Positions 7,568-17,400 of a stretch of DNA of 64,000 nucleotides are shown in pieces. Numbering within the stretch: the stretch's first letter is position 1; each line of letters starts with the position of its first letter. The DNA comes from CAVZBW01 sp963773635 (GTDB lineage: Bacteria > Actinomycetota > Acidimicrobiia > Acidimicrobiales > RAAP-2). The DNA lies in the NCBI GenBank assembly GCA_963773635.1, contig CAVZBW010000005.1:2294001-2358000 (forward strand), read 5' to 3'. The translations under genes and the position numbers were made by a program. Below the pieces are notes generated by a model. It was not told the origin of the DNA, made no database searches, and saw only the letters and a list, made by a program, of their open reading frames with translations.

Positions 7568-8449
7568 GTGACTCCGGGCGCGCCGTGCCACGGGTGCCGA
7601 GACGCCGAGCGGCTGGGGCGGCGCAGGTTCTTCAAGCTCCTCGCGAGCGGCGCCACGCTGGCGTTGGCCGGCGTCGGCCTGGGTGCCCGCCAGGCGGGCG
7701 GCACCAGGATCACGCGCCGCGCCGGGGTCCCCGTCGCAGGACGTGCCCCGATCGTGGCAGACGCCGGGGGCGGTCCTCCGCTCACGCTCGACGAGATACC
7801 GCCACCCCGGCCCGGTTCGCCGCAACTTCTCTGGCACGCTCCGGCCGGCACGCAGCAGATCGCCCTGACGGTCGACGACGGCTATTGCGGAGACTGCATC
7901 GCGAAGTACGTCGAGTTTGCGCAGAGCTCCGGCATCCATCTCACCATGAATCCCAACGGGGTCTATTCCAGCCTCTGGACCCCGTCCATCGTCGCGGCCA
8001 CCCGGCAGATGGTGGCCAACCAGCAGGTCCAGATCGGCAACCACACGTGGGACCATGCCAACCTGCTGTCGCTCTCCGACGCCGCCATCGAAAACGAGCT
8101 CAACCGCAACGAGCTCTGGATCCAGCAGACCTTCGGGACGACCGCCCGACCGTACTTCCGCCCCCCCTACGGCTACTACAACCAACGCGTCATGCAGGTC
8201 GCCGCGGGCATCGGCTACACGCAGGTCGTCATGTGGAACGGGACGTTCGGCGATTCGTCGCCCGAGACCCCGCAGGCGCTCCTGGCGCTGGCCGAGCAGT
8301 GGCTGCAGCCCGGGACCATCATGCTCGGGCATCTCAACCAACCGACCATCCTGTCGCTCTTCTCGCAGATCGAGTCCATCATCGCGGAGCGGGGCCTCGA
8401 GCCGGTCACCCTCGACGAGATGTTCGGCTCGTCCCGGGCGATCGGCTGA
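7568..8449 (+). CDS. Polysaccharide deacetylase (NodB domain) with Tat-like signal
   Basis: This is a 293-residue exported carbohydrate esterase 4 protein that would remove N-acetyl groups from peptidoglycan or another envelope glycan. A twin-arginine signal RRRFFKLLASGATLALAGVG is seen near residues 18-40. NodB motifs follow: LTVDDGYCGDC (catalytic Asp and metal Asp), GNHTWDH (two metal-binding His) and RPPYGYY. Length is typical. GTG 7568 is preceded by TATCAT at 7553-7558 (9 nt spacing), so the mRNA may be leaderless; the same TATCAT/ATGATA block may serve the divergent YkuD gene. Co-location suggests a shared envelope role. Confidence 0.87.
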   Translation: MTPGAPCHGCRDAERLGRRRFFKLLASGATLALAGVGLGARQAGGTRITRRAGVPVAGRAPIVADAGGGPPLTLDEIPPPRPGSPQLLWHAPAGTQQIALTVDDGYCGDCIAKYVEFAQSSGIHLTMNPNGVYSSLWTPSIVAATRQMVANQQVQIGNHTWDHANLLSLSDAAIENELNRNELWIQQTFGTTARPYFRPPYGYYNQRVMQVAAGIGYTQVVMWNGTFGDSSPETPQALLALAEQWLQPGTIMLGHLNQPTILSLFSQIESIIAERGLEPVTLDEMFGSSRAIG

Positions 8450-8494
8450 CCCGCTCCACGTCGGCGACCTCGAGGCATGTGCCACGATCGTGTC

Positions 8495-9364
8495 GTGGCG
8501 CGTCGCACCGTCGAGCTCGATGGGATCCACCTCGCCGTGGCGGAGGCCGGGGTGGGCGGTCGCCCGCTCCTGTTGCTGCACGGCTTTTGCGGGTCCAAGG
8601 AGGACTTCGTCGAGTGGCTCCCGGCCCTGGCCCAGCGGGGTTGGCACGCCGTGGCTCCCGACCACCGAGGCCACGGGGAGAGCTCCAAGCCGGACGGCGA
8701 GGACGCCTACTCGCTCGGCAACCTGGAGGAGGACGCCTGGGCGCTGGTCGATCGGCTCGGCTGGGACCGATTCGCCCTGCTCGGCCACTCGATGGGCGGG
8801 TACGTGGCCCGGCTCATGGTCGATCGCCGACCCGAGCGCTTGACCGCCCTCGTCCTGATGGACACGGGGCACGGGCCCGTCGAGATCCTCGACCGGGAGA
8901 CTGTTGACGCCGCGGTCGAGCTCGTGAGATCCGGCGGCACGCGCGCCGTCGCCGAGGCGACGGCCGACGAGGGCACCCCGCTCGACACCCCCGCAGGACG
9001 TCGACTGCTCGCCGAGCGACCCGGGTACGCCGAGTTTTGCGATCGCAAGCTCCTGGCCACGTCCCCGGGGGCCTACGCCGCCCTGGCCCGTCAGCTGATC
9101 GAGGTCCCCGACCGCCTCGACGACCTGCGGCGCCTCTCGCCGCGGCTCCCGGTGCTCGTCGTGGTCGGGGAGCAGGATGCGGCCTTCCTCGGTTCCTCCG
9201 AGCGCATGGCCGCCGCCATGCCCTGGGCGCGGCTCGCGGTCGTCCCCGATGCCGGGCACAGCCCGCAATTCGAGAACCCGAGGGGCTGGTGGGGAGCGCT
9301 GTCGGCCTTCCTCGACGAGGTGGCGTCCGAGGGCACCGGTGGGCTCAACCCGCCGCCTCCCTGA
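8495..9364 (+). CDS. Alpha/beta-hydrolase
   Basis: This is a 289-residue alpha/beta-hydrolase. The oxyanion strand LLLLHGFCGSKEDF, DHRGHGES, the nucleophile elbow GHSMGG, the acid region VVGEQDAAF and the histidine in PDAGHSPQFE give a complete Ser-Asp-His triad. The substrate is unknown; the lid region (residues about 125-200) is short. GTG 8495 is chosen because CACGAT lies 6 nt upstream (leaderless pattern); an upstream in-frame ATG at 8477 would precede the predicted transcript start. The last 20 bp overlap the 3' end of the convergent LysR gene. Confidence 0.88.
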   Translation: MARRTVELDGIHLAVAEAGVGGRPLLLLHGFCGSKEDFVEWLPALAQRGWHAVAPDHRGHGESSKPDGEDAYSLGNLEEDAWALVDRLGWDRFALLGHSMGGYVARLMVDRRPERLTALVLMDTGHGPVEILDRETVDAAVELVRSGGTRAVAEATADEGTPLDTPAGRRLLAERPGYAEFCDRKLLATSPGAYAALARQLIEVPDRLDDLRRLSPRLPVLVVVGEQDAAFLGSSERMAAAMPWARLAVVPDAGHSPQFENPRGWWGALSAFLDEVASEGTGGLNPPPP

Positions 9365-10226
9365 GGACCGAGAGCAGCGCCGCCACCTCCGGTTGATCGG
9401 CCATGCTCGCCCGGACCGTCGCCCAGAGGGGCCGCGGCTCGACCAACTCTCGCACGGACAAGGGCTCGACCACCGATCCGCGCTCGATGGCCGGCCCGCA
9501 GACCAGGGTCGGGAGGAGGCTCGTCCCGAGGCCGGCCTCCACCGCGGAGAGGACGACGCGCAGGTCGGGCGCGACCAGGCGGAGGTCGGCGTCGAAGGTG
9601 CGCCCGAGGTGCTGCTTCCACAGGCGGCGAGTCCTGGGCAGGTCGCTCGAGTACGCCACCCACGGCGTGCCTCGGACCGCTGCGGCCAGGTCCTCGAGCG
9701 AAGACGGGCGAGCCGACTCGGTGCTCGGAGCCACCAGCGCGTACCGATAGTGACCGACGACGTCGGAGACCATCGCCTTGCGCGCCAGGGGCGTCGGCGT
9801 GACCGCGAGGTCGATCTCGCCGTGGACCACCCCCGCCAGCAGGTCCTCGTCGGACCCGAAGACGGCGGTGACCGACGGGGAGACGACGCCGAGGTGGCCG
9901 ACGACCAACCCGGCGAACACCTCGGGGCTCGAGCCCACGCGCAACGGCGACCTCCTCCCCGGGAGCGCTCCTCCGTCCAAGCCGGCGAGCACGCTGTTCA
10001 GGCGGTCGAGGGGGTCGGCGATCTCCGCGAAGAGTCGCCGGCCCTCCTCGGTGGGCACCACCCCGTCCCGGCGCCGCACGAACAACGGTGCGCCCGCCGC
10101 GGCCTCGAGCGACCGGATGTGACTGGTGGCCGCCGGCTGAGAGAGGTGCCGCAATCGGGCGGCCTGGCTGATCGAGCCCGCCTGGTAGGCGGACAGGAAG
10201 GTCCGCAGCCACTCCGTGGTCGCCAT
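9345..10226 (-). CDS. LysR-family transcriptional regulator
   Basis: This is a 293-residue LysR-type regulator. Residues 1-60 form the winged helix (FLSAYQAGSISQAARLRHLSQ, then AATSHIRSLEAAAGAPLF), followed by a periplasmic-binding-protein-like effector domain from about residue 90. The effector is not recognisable. ATG 10226 has TAACGT 6 nt upstream, a leaderless arrangement. It is divergent from a methyltransferase gene at 10336, and the 109-bp gap contains a CAGACA-N15-TGTCTG inverted repeat. By the usual LysR layout it would control that neighbour and itself. Confidence 0.92.
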   Translation of the reverse strand: MATTEWLRTFLSAYQAGSISQAARLRHLSQPAATSHIRSLEAAAGAPLFVRRRDGVVPTEEGRRLFAEIADPLDRLNSVLAGLDGGALPGRRSPLRVGSSPEVFAGLVVGHLGVVSPSVTAVFGSDEDLLAGVVHGEIDLAVTPTPLARKAMVSDVVGHYRYALVAPSTESARPSSLEDLAAAVRGTPWVAYSSDLPRTRRLWKQHLGRTFDADLRLVAPDLRVVLSAVEAGLGTSLLPTLVCGPAIERGSVVEPLSVRELVEPRPLWATVRASMADQPEVAALLSVLREAAG

Positions 10227-10279
10227 CGCCCGACGTTAGGCCGCAGAGTGGGCGCGCTGCCATCAGCGTCGGTTATAGC

Positions 10280-10329
10280 CAGACATACAAAAGACGAGCT
10301 TGTCTGATAGGCAACCCTCCGCTCATACT
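10280..10329 (+). promoter_or_regulatory. Methyltransferase promoter with probable LysR operator
   Basis: The inverted repeat CAGACA (10280-10285) and TGTCTG (10301-10306), with a 15-bp spacer, overlaps the promoter of the methyltransferase gene. TTGTCT (10300-10305) is 18 bp from CATACT (10324-10329), and ATG 10336 follows after 6 nt, so the transcript is probably leaderless. The position over the -35 box of one gene and upstream of the divergent LysR gene fits a LysR-type binding site. Confidence 0.6.
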
Positions 10330-10335
10330 GCCCCC

Positions 10336-11172
10336 ATGTCAGAGGCTCGCCGCAGGCCGGCAGACCAGTACACCCACGGCCACCATCCGAGCGTGCTGCG
10401 GAGCCACGAGTGGCGGACGGCGGAGAACTCGGCCGGCTACCTCCTCGGTCGGCTCGCGCCGGGGCTCGAGCTGCTCGACGTCGGCTGCGGACCGGGCACC
10501 ATCACCTCCGACCTGGGCCGTCGGGTGGCACCGGGCCGCGTCGTGGGCATCGACTCGGCGCCCGAGGTGGTCGCCCGCGCCGCGGAGGGATCGGAAGTCA
10601 CCAACGTGTCGTTCGAGGTCGGCGACGCCTACGCCCTCCCCTTGGACGACGGCTCGTTCGACGTCGTCCATGCGCACCAGATCCTCCAGCACCTCTCCGA
10701 TCCGGTGGCCGCCCTGGTCGAGATGCGGCGGGTGTTGCGACCCGGCGGCCTCGTGGCGGTCCGTGACGGCGACTTCGGGGGCTTCGTGTGGGCGCCCGCG
10801 GACCCGGTGCTCGACCGCTGGATGGAGCTCTACCACCAGGTGACGACGCGCAACGGCGCGGAGGCCGACGCCGGGCGCCACCTCCTTCGGTGGGTCCGAT
10901 CGGCCGGGTTCACGGAGCCGGTCATGACGAGCTCCACCTGGACGTTCGCCGACCCGGAGACTCGGGCCTGGTGGGGCGGGCTGTGGGCGGAGAGGGTGCA
11001 ATTCTCCGCTCTTGCCGAGCAGGCCGTCGCCTTCGGGCTGAGCGATCCCGGCGAGCTGGCGGAAATCGCCCGAGCCTTTCGTCGCTGGTCGGAAGATCCC
11101 GACGCCACCTTCGTGATCCCCCACGGCGAGGTGCTGGCGACCAAGGGAACGGACCCGGGCGAGCACGGGTGA
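10336..11172 (+). CDS. Class I SAM-dependent methyltransferase
   Basis: This is a 278-residue Rossmann-fold methyltransferase. SAM-binding motif I is ELLDVGCGPGTIT, motif II region is VVGIDSAPEVV, followed by VGDAYALPLDDGSFDVVHAHQ and the VLRPGG loop. The arrangement is that of UbiE/Methyltransf_11 type small-molecule methyltransferases. The C-terminal third (residues about 175-278) is helical and probably forms the substrate lid. The start ATG 10336 lies 6 nt after CATACT. It is divergent from and probably controlled by the LysR gene. The substrate is unknown. Confidence 0.9.
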   Translation: MSEARRRPADQYTHGHHPSVLRSHEWRTAENSAGYLLGRLAPGLELLDVGCGPGTITSDLGRRVAPGRVVGIDSAPEVVARAAEGSEVTNVSFEVGDAYALPLDDGSFDVVHAHQILQHLSDPVAALVEMRRVLRPGGLVAVRDGDFGGFVWAPADPVLDRWMELYHQVTTRNGAEADAGRHLLRWVRSAGFTEPVMTSSTWTFADPETRAWWGGLWAERVQFSALAEQAVAFGLSDPGELAEIARAFRRWSEDPDATFVIPHGEVLATKGTDPGEHG

Positions 11173-11281
11173 CGCGTCCGGGCTGGACGGTCGGCCGGCC
11201 CGGGACCACAATGAGACCGGAGAGGGGGAGGCATCTCGTGGCGCGTCACCGCCCCGTGCCCGCGGTCGTCGGACTCCGGGC

Positions 11282-12757
11282 GTGAGCCAACCGGCGACGA
11301 AACCGGGGCTGTCGCCCCGGCAGCTGGTGCTCCCCCTCGCGCTGTGCCAGTTCATCGCCAGCTACGCGGGCACCAACATGAACGTCGCGATCAGCAGCAT
11401 CGCGAAGGACCTCGACGCCAGCGTCATCGAGGTCCAGACCGCCATCACCCTCTTCACGCTGACCATGGCCGCCCTGATGATCCCCGGCAGCAAGCTGACC
11501 GACGTCTGGGGTCGCAAGTTCTGCTTCATCCTCGGCCTCGCGATCTACGGTGCCGGGGCGATCATCGCTGCGGCGTCGCAGGGCATTCCCCTGCTCATCA
11601 CCGGGTACTCGTTCTTCGAGGGGATCGGCTCCGCCCTGATGATCCCGCCGATCTACATCATCATCACGGTCGCCTTCACCGACCTGCCCTCGCGCGCCCG
11701 ATCCTTCGGCGTGGTAAGCGCGGCCGCGGGCATCGGCGCGGCGGCGGGACCGCTCATCGGTGGCCTCATCACGAGCGCCATCAGCTGGCGGGCCTCGTTC
11801 GTCTTCCAGGCGTTGGTCGTGGCCGCGATCGTGGTCATCACCTTGCGCCTGCCCGCTCCTCGCGCCGAGCGGAAGCAGGTCGGCTTCGACCTCGGGGGAG
11901 CCATCCTCTCCGCGGCGGGCCTGTTCCTGATCGTGCTGGGCGTCCTCCAGTCGCGCACCTACGGCTGGTTCGCCTCGCGCCAGGACTTCTCCATCGGCAA
12001 CACCGTGGTGATCTCCAAGGGCGGGGTCTCCCCGGTGTGGATCTTCGTGGCGGCGGGCGCCCTGGTGCTGGTGTGGTTCTTCCTCCACGTGCGGGCCCGG
12101 GAGAAGGCCGGCAAGACGCCGCTCCTCTCGACCAAGCTGTTCCGCAACCGCACGTCCAACCTCGGCCTCATCACGCAGAACGTGCAGTGGCTGGTCCTCC
12201 AGGGGAGCTTCTTCGTGACCTCCGTCTACCTGCAGGAGGTGCGCCACTACAGCGCGGTGAAGACGGGCCTCGTCCTCACGCCCGCCACCATCGGGATCCT
12301 CGGCTCCTCCGCGCTGGCCGAGCGCCTGGCCAAGCGCTTCCCCCAGCGGACGCTGATCTGGTCCGGCTTCGTGGTGACGATCGCCGGCATGGTCCTGCTG
12401 CTCCTCTTCGCTCGGGCCACGTCGAGCGTCTTCACGTTCTTCCCCGGCCTCTTCGCCATGGGCGTCGGCGTCGGGGCCATGCTGACGTCGTCGGTCAACG
12501 TCGTGCAGTCGGCCTTCCCCGAAGAGGACCAGGGGGAGATCTCGGGGCTCTCCCGCAGCGCCTCCAACCTGGGTTCCTCCCTCGGCACGGCGATCGCCGG
12601 CTCCGTGCTGGTGTCCTCGGTGGTCACCGGGAACCGGTTGTACGCACTGGCGCTCGGGACGATCGCCGTCATCGCCGTCATCGGACTCGTGGCGGCGGTC
12701 CTGCTGCCCCGCCCGGGCGCTGCGGGGGCGGGCTCCGGCTCCGCCCGCCGAGGCTAG
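11282..12757 (+). CDS. MFS drug transporter, DHA2 (14-helix) family
   Basis: This is a 491-residue major facilitator of the EmrB/QacA type, predicted to export drugs or other hydrophobic compounds by proton antiport. Motif A is KLTDVWGRKF after helix 2, and motif C of antiporters is suggested by GAAAGPLIGGLI in helix 5. About 14 hydrophobic segments are seen, matching the DHA2 subfamily; an extended loop near residues 225-250 separates the halves. The C-terminus is alanine/glycine/serine-rich. GTG 11282 is used. The stop overlaps the convergent L,D-transpeptidase stop by 4 bp. No regulator is adjacent. Confidence 0.9.
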   Translation: MSQPATKPGLSPRQLVLPLALCQFIASYAGTNMNVAISSIAKDLDASVIEVQTAITLFTLTMAALMIPGSKLTDVWGRKFCFILGLAIYGAGAIIAAASQGIPLLITGYSFFEGIGSALMIPPIYIIITVAFTDLPSRARSFGVVSAAAGIGAAAGPLIGGLITSAISWRASFVFQALVVAAIVVITLRLPAPRAERKQVGFDLGGAILSAAGLFLIVLGVLQSRTYGWFASRQDFSIGNTVVISKGGVSPVWIFVAAGALVLVWFFLHVRAREKAGKTPLLSTKLFRNRTSNLGLITQNVQWLVLQGSFFVTSVYLQEVRHYSAVKTGLVLTPATIGILGSSALAERLAKRFPQRTLIWSGFVVTIAGMVLLLLFARATSSVFTFFPGLFAMGVGVGAMLTSSVNVVQSAFPEEDQGEISGLSRSASNLGSSLGTAIAGSVLVSSVVTGNRLYALALGTIAVIAVIGLVAAVLLPRPGAAGAGSGSARRG

Positions 12758-13965
12758 GTGACCGGGGGACCCTCCACGTTGACCAGGGTGCCGATCGGGG
12801 TGTAGGGCCAGGTCGCCGCGGCGTCCGAGATCGCCATCTCCACGCACCCGTTGCTCTGGGGCGAGCCGTAGGTGGCGCGCACAAACCCGTGGAGGGCATC
12901 ACCGCCGTTGAAGTAGCTGGCCCACGGCACGTTGGGGTCGTCGTAGGTGCTGCCGTCGGCGTTGGTGCCCTTCATCTCCGACGAGGTGACGTGCTCAAAC
13001 ACCTCGTACACGCCGTCGGTCGTGTCCGCCCCGGGAGCCCCCGTGTTGACGGGGACGTTGGCGAACTTGGCCGTGCCGTCGACCCACACCGTCAGCGACT
13101 GGGGCACGGTCTTGGAGACGTCGACGTAGGAGTACGGCGCCTGGTCCTTCGTCCCCTTGGCGACATCGCCGAGCAGGACGGTCCAGACCTGGGGACCGGC
13201 AACGGCGTCGACGCTCATCCCGTTCTGGTCCTCGAGGGCCATGACGGCCCCCTTGGTGATGGGGCTGGAGGAGCCCTCGGTCCACAGCGAGGTGAGGGAG
13301 GGGGGCAGGCCGGCCCATCTCCAGCTGAAGCCGCCGGATTGCGGCATCGCGGCCTGCGCGGGGGACGGTGCCGGCCCGCTCGGGGCGAAGCTGAGCGGGA
13401 GGTAACCGGTGAGGGCGAGCAGCTGCTGCAGTCGCTCCTCACTCCCGTGGGCGATGGCGAACGTCACCGTGTCGGTGCTGCCGAGCGACTGTCCTGCGGC
13501 ATCCTGCATTCCCCCCGGACCGCCAGGGATGCTGAGCGTCTCGGTGCTCCCGGGGATGAAGGGGGCGGAGGGGACGAACTGGAGCACGTCACGATGGGAG
13601 CGGTGCCAGGAGCCGGCGACCGCCGGCGCGAGGGTCGGAAGGACCGAGCCGGTCGACACCGCGTCGGGCAGAGGAGCCGTGAAGTGGACGGAGATCGTGG
13701 TGTCGGAGGCCACGCCGGTCGTCCCGCTCGCCGGAGAGACGCCGGCAACCGCAAAGGGCTGCGTGACGCTCGCACCGGCGGTCGCCGCACCCGTGGTGGT
13801 GGTCCCGGCGCCCGAGGTGGGCGAGCCGGTCCGGCTGCTGGCGTACCAGGTCCCGCCGGCCGCGAGCGCCAGCACCACGACGGCCGTCGACACCCACGGC
13901 CAGACCCGACGCCGCCGTGGCCCGTAGGCGGCCAGATGCGCCAGGGCCTCGTTCTTCCGCTTCAC
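12754..13965 (-). CDS. L,D-transpeptidase with Ig-like and peptidoglycan-binding-like domains
   Basis: This is a 403-residue membrane-anchored cell-wall enzyme that would form 3-3 peptidoglycan cross-links or attach proteins. It has an anchor at residues about 22-42, a Thr/Gly/Ala-rich linker, an SbsA/Big_5-like Ig domain (VSPASGTTGVASDTTISVHF), a repeat resembling a PG_binding_1 domain (KGAVMALEDQNGMSVDAV), then a YkuD catalytic domain. The catalytic box is intact: HGFVR near residue 358 and the YGSPQSNGCVEM cysteine near 370. GTG 13965 is preceded by TAACCT 8 nt upstream, suggesting a leaderless mRNA. A much longer open frame upstream of this GTG has no domain support. Confidence 0.9.
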   Translation of the reverse strand: MKRKNEALAHLAAYGPRRRRVWPWVSTAVVVLALAAGGTWYASSRTGSPTSGAGTTTTGAATAGASVTQPFAVAGVSPASGTTGVASDTTISVHFTAPLPDAVSTGSVLPTLAPAVAGSWHRSHRDVLQFVPSAPFIPGSTETLSIPGGPGGMQDAAGQSLGSTDTVTFAIAHGSEERLQQLLALTGYLPLSFAPSGPAPSPAQAAMPQSGGFSWRWAGLPPSLTSLWTEGSSSPITKGAVMALEDQNGMSVDAVAGPQVWTVLLGDVAKGTKDQAPYSYVDVSKTVPQSLTVWVDGTAKFANVPVNTGAPGADTTDGVYEVFEHVTSSEMKGTNADGSTYDDPNVPWASYFNGGDALHGFVRATYGSPQSNGCVEMAISDAAATWPYTPIGTLVNVEGPPVT

Positions 13966-14003
13966 TCTCGCCCAGGTTACGAGCGGCCCCTCCCGAGCGG
14001 GCC

Positions 14004-17000
14004 TCACCCCCGCCCGTGGAGGTGGTCGAGGGCGCCGAGGGCCCGTCGCTCGATCGCTCCATACGAGCTCGACCGGGCGATGTCCAGCGACTCGAGCAGC
14101 CAGCGCTCGGTGGAGCCGTCCGATCTCGCCCGATCCCCGAGCTTGCCGGAGAGCATGCGGCCCCACGCCAGCCGGGTCTGCGCCTCGCCGTATCTCATGT
14201 GCGCCCTTCCCGACATCCGCAGGGCCTTCTCGAGCTGCTGCTCCGCCTCGTCGTAGCGGCCGAGCACGGAGAGGAGGCCGCCCAGCATGCACGCAGTGGG
14301 CTCGTGGGCCGTGAGGCACTGGCACGGCACCTGGTTGGGGTAGGGCTCGAGGAGCTCGACCAGGGACTCGGAGGGCCCCGCGGCACGCAGCTCGATCGCC
14401 ACACGGGCATAGAGGGCGATCGCGTCGAACCAGGCGGTGTCGCGTGGCACGTGGACAAAGCCGTCGGCGGCGGCCCGCTCGAGTAGCCCGAGCGCCGTCG
14501 ATTCGTCGCCGGCGTCGAGATGGGCGGCGGCGGCGCTGGCGTGATACGCCGCGATGTTGGGGTTCTGCTCGGCTCCCTCGACGATGAGGGGCGTCAACTC
14601 GTGCAGGCGCCCCTGCTGCAAGCGGACGATGATGATCTGCGCCCCGTAAAAGGCGAAGGCATCGGGCTGCCCGCTCTCGGTTCCGATCTCGAGCGCCTGG
14701 GTCGCCAGCTCCTCGGCCCGCTCCGACTCCCCCCGCACCAGCGCGTCGGCGGCCTCGTGATAGGCCACGACCCACATCATCATCGGCTGGCGGAAACGCT
14801 CGGCCAGCGACCTCGCGACCGCCAGGTGGCGGGTGGACCGCTCGGGCTGGGCGGTCTGGATCGTATTGCTCCGGTCGGCGCACACCGACCAGAACAGGCG
14901 GGCGGGGTCGTCAAGGTCGCGGGCCAGGATCACGGACTTGGCCGTGCTGTGGAGCCGTATGGGGAGGGTCTCGGGAACGTTGAGGGGGAGCTGCTGCAGG
15001 TTGGAGACGTCGATCTGGGTGGCGGGGTCTCCCGTGCGCCGGGCGATGGACCTCGCCTCTTGGGCGAGCTCGAGCCTCCGCTCGAGCGGCCCGTAGGCCA
15101 GCTCCGTGCACAACGTGGCGAGCAGCACGGCGCGCGCCGGGCTGTCGTCGGGGACGGCCCGCAGCGCGGCCTCGAGCACGTCCACTCGCTCGTCGTCCAC
15201 CACGCCCAGGGAGCTGAAGAACCCCCGGTTGTTGTGGAGCGCCGCTTGCACCAGTCGCTCCCGATCCCCCGACTGCCGGGCCAGGCGCGCCGCCTCGAGC
15301 AGGGTCTCGCGAAAGGCCGGGATCCCTGCCTGACGCTGGGCGACGCCGAGGCCGAGCTGGAGATCGATGACGAGGTCGGCCCCTGCGTCGGGCCAGTGGT
15401 CGAGCAGTTGGATGGCCTGCACGAAGTAGCCGATCGCGTCGAGCGGTGCGAGCGACTCGAGTGCCGACTCGGCCGCCTGGCGCGAGTACGAGATGGCCTT
15501 TTGCACGTCGACCTGCTGGGTGGCGTTGAACCAGTGATGGGCCAGCTCGCCGACGCGCTGCCCTGGCCGGCCACCGCAGAGCTCCTCCAGCGCCTCGGCG
15601 ACCTGCCGGTGGGCGCGAGCCCGGCGGGTCACCCCCATCTCCTGGTACAGCGTATGCTGCACGAGGGCATGGCAGAAGCTGTAGCGGCCCGGGACGTCGC
15701 GCACCTCTCGTATGAGTGCCGCGCTCTCCGCCGCCTCCAACAGGTCGATCAGGTGGTCCTCGTCCACCTGCGAGGCCAGGCCCAGGTGCTCCAGGTCGAA
15801 CTGCCGCCCGATGACCGAGGCCAGGCTCAGGATGCGGGAGGTCTCCTTCCCCAGTCGAGACACCCGCGCCGTGACCACCTCCCTCACGCTCGTCGGGAGG
15901 CTCGCCTCGGGCAGCTCGTGGGTCAGCCAATGGCCGGAGTCGTCCTGCTCGATCGCGCCGGACTCGGCCAGGTGCCGCCACATCTCGCTGACGAAGAACG
16001 GGTTGCCGTCCGTCTCGGTGTAGACGGCGTGGGCCAGATGTACGCCCTCGTCGGAAAGGTCGTGGCCCGCCGCCGCCTCCATGAACTGGACGACCTGGAG
16101 ATCGTCCAGGCCCTGCAGGACGATCCGATGGACTCGAGGCTCGCGGCGGAGCGTCGCCAGGGTCTCGAGTAGCGGGTGCGAGGAAGAGAGCTCGGCGTCG
16201 CGATAGGTGCAGACGACGAGCAATTGCAGGGGGTCCGTCTCCTTGACCAGGTGTCGGAGCAGCTGCAGGCTCGCGGCGTCCGCCCACTGGAGATCGTCGA
16301 GCACGAGGACCAGGGGCTGCTCCTGCGACGCCTGCGACAGCAGGTCGACGACGGCCCCGTAGAGGAGGTATCGCTCCGTCTCGGCGTCCCCCCTCGCGGC
16401 GCCGGGAGACCCTCCACCCGGGAGGCGAGGGCCCTCGTCAGACGGACCAGCTCGGAGCCGTGCGTCGCGACGTGGCTCTGCAGCACCCGCTCCGGCGCCC
16501 CGACGACGTACTGCTGCAGCGCCTCGACGAACGGGCCGTAGGGAACTCCGAGCTCCTCGTCACAGCGCCCGAGCAGCGCGATCGCTCCGGCGTCGTGCGA
16601 GCGTTGTGCAGCCTCCGCGGCGAGGGTCGTCTTGCCCTGGCCGGCCTCCCCGCTGATCAGGACGACCTGGCGACCCTCGTTGGCGGCCGCCCGCTTGTAG
16701 GCGTCCTGCAGGGCCTCGCGCTCGGTCTCGCGGCCGATGATCCCCGTGGTGGGCCGGCGTCCCAGCCGAGCCGGAAGCGGGATCTCGGACGGCTCTGGCG
16801 CCTCCTCCTCGCGCAGGGGCTCCCACCCCACCTCGAGCGTCTCGACCGGTTCGGCCAAGCCCTTGAGCTCGAGCGGTCCGATCTTGCGAAACGCATGCGT
16901 GGCCCGCCGCCCGGCTAGGACCTGGACGATGCGGGCGGCGAGGATCTGGCCCTCGTCGGCTCGGGCACACAGGCGGGCCGCCTCGATGACCGGGTCGCCG

Positions 17001-17329
17001 AAGTAGTCGCCGTCCTCCGAGGCGGCCTCGCCCGCACTGATGCCAATCCGGAGCCCGGGACCTCCACCGCTCCTCCGGGCCTCGGACTCCGCGGCCTGCT
17101 GCATGGCCACTGCGCACGAGAGGGCCGTCGAGGCCGCGCTGAACGCGACCATGAGCCCGTTGCCGAGGTTCTTCACCTCGGTGCCGCCGGCGCGGGCGAT
17201 CGCCTTGCGCAGGGCTGCGAAGTGCAGCCGTCGCATCTCGTCCGTCGCCTCCGGGGCCGACGAGGACAACGAATCGTCCGCGACCATCAGGTCGGTGAAC
17301 AAGATCGTCGCGCTCTCTATGGCAGCCAC
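14004..17329 (-). CDS. Adenylate-cyclase-like / AAA ATPase / TPR regulator, interrupted by one frameshift
   Basis: This is a multidomain signalling ATPase of about 1,108 residues. Residues about 5-170 are a class III nucleotide-cyclase homology domain (ATILFTDLM). The second metal site reads KNLGNGLMVAF, where the usual GDG aspartate is Asn, so catalysis is doubtful. Walker A is GEAGQGKTTL near residue 228; Walker B LVLVLDDLQWAD comes after the break; TPR-like helices fill the C-terminal half. The reading frame breaks in a run of six C (16388-16393, plus strand), and adding one base restores the protein. There is no C-terminal LuxR helix-turn-helix. GTG 17329 is chosen for its GGGGAGG site. 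It is divergent from a TetR gene. Confidence 0.83.
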
Positions 17330-17400
17330 CGGCCACCTCCCCACCGGGACACCAGTTCCGACGCGCCCATCGCGTCTGCGCTCTGCAGGTGCGATTGGAC

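Noticed and set aside
11246..12847. 533-codon minus-strand frame opposite the DHA2 exporter
   Set aside because: Arg/Asp/Glu/Gly-rich composition typical of an antisense shadow in GC-rich DNA.
12758..14256. Plus-strand frame continuing beyond the DHA2 exporter in another phase
   Set aside because: It is antisense to an intact L,D-transpeptidase and has biased composition with no domain.
13966..14883. Upstream extension of the L,D-transpeptidase (about 300 codons)
   Set aside because: The extension overlaps the AAA regulator in another frame, has no homology-like pattern, and a leaderless start at GTG 13965 explains the real N-terminus.
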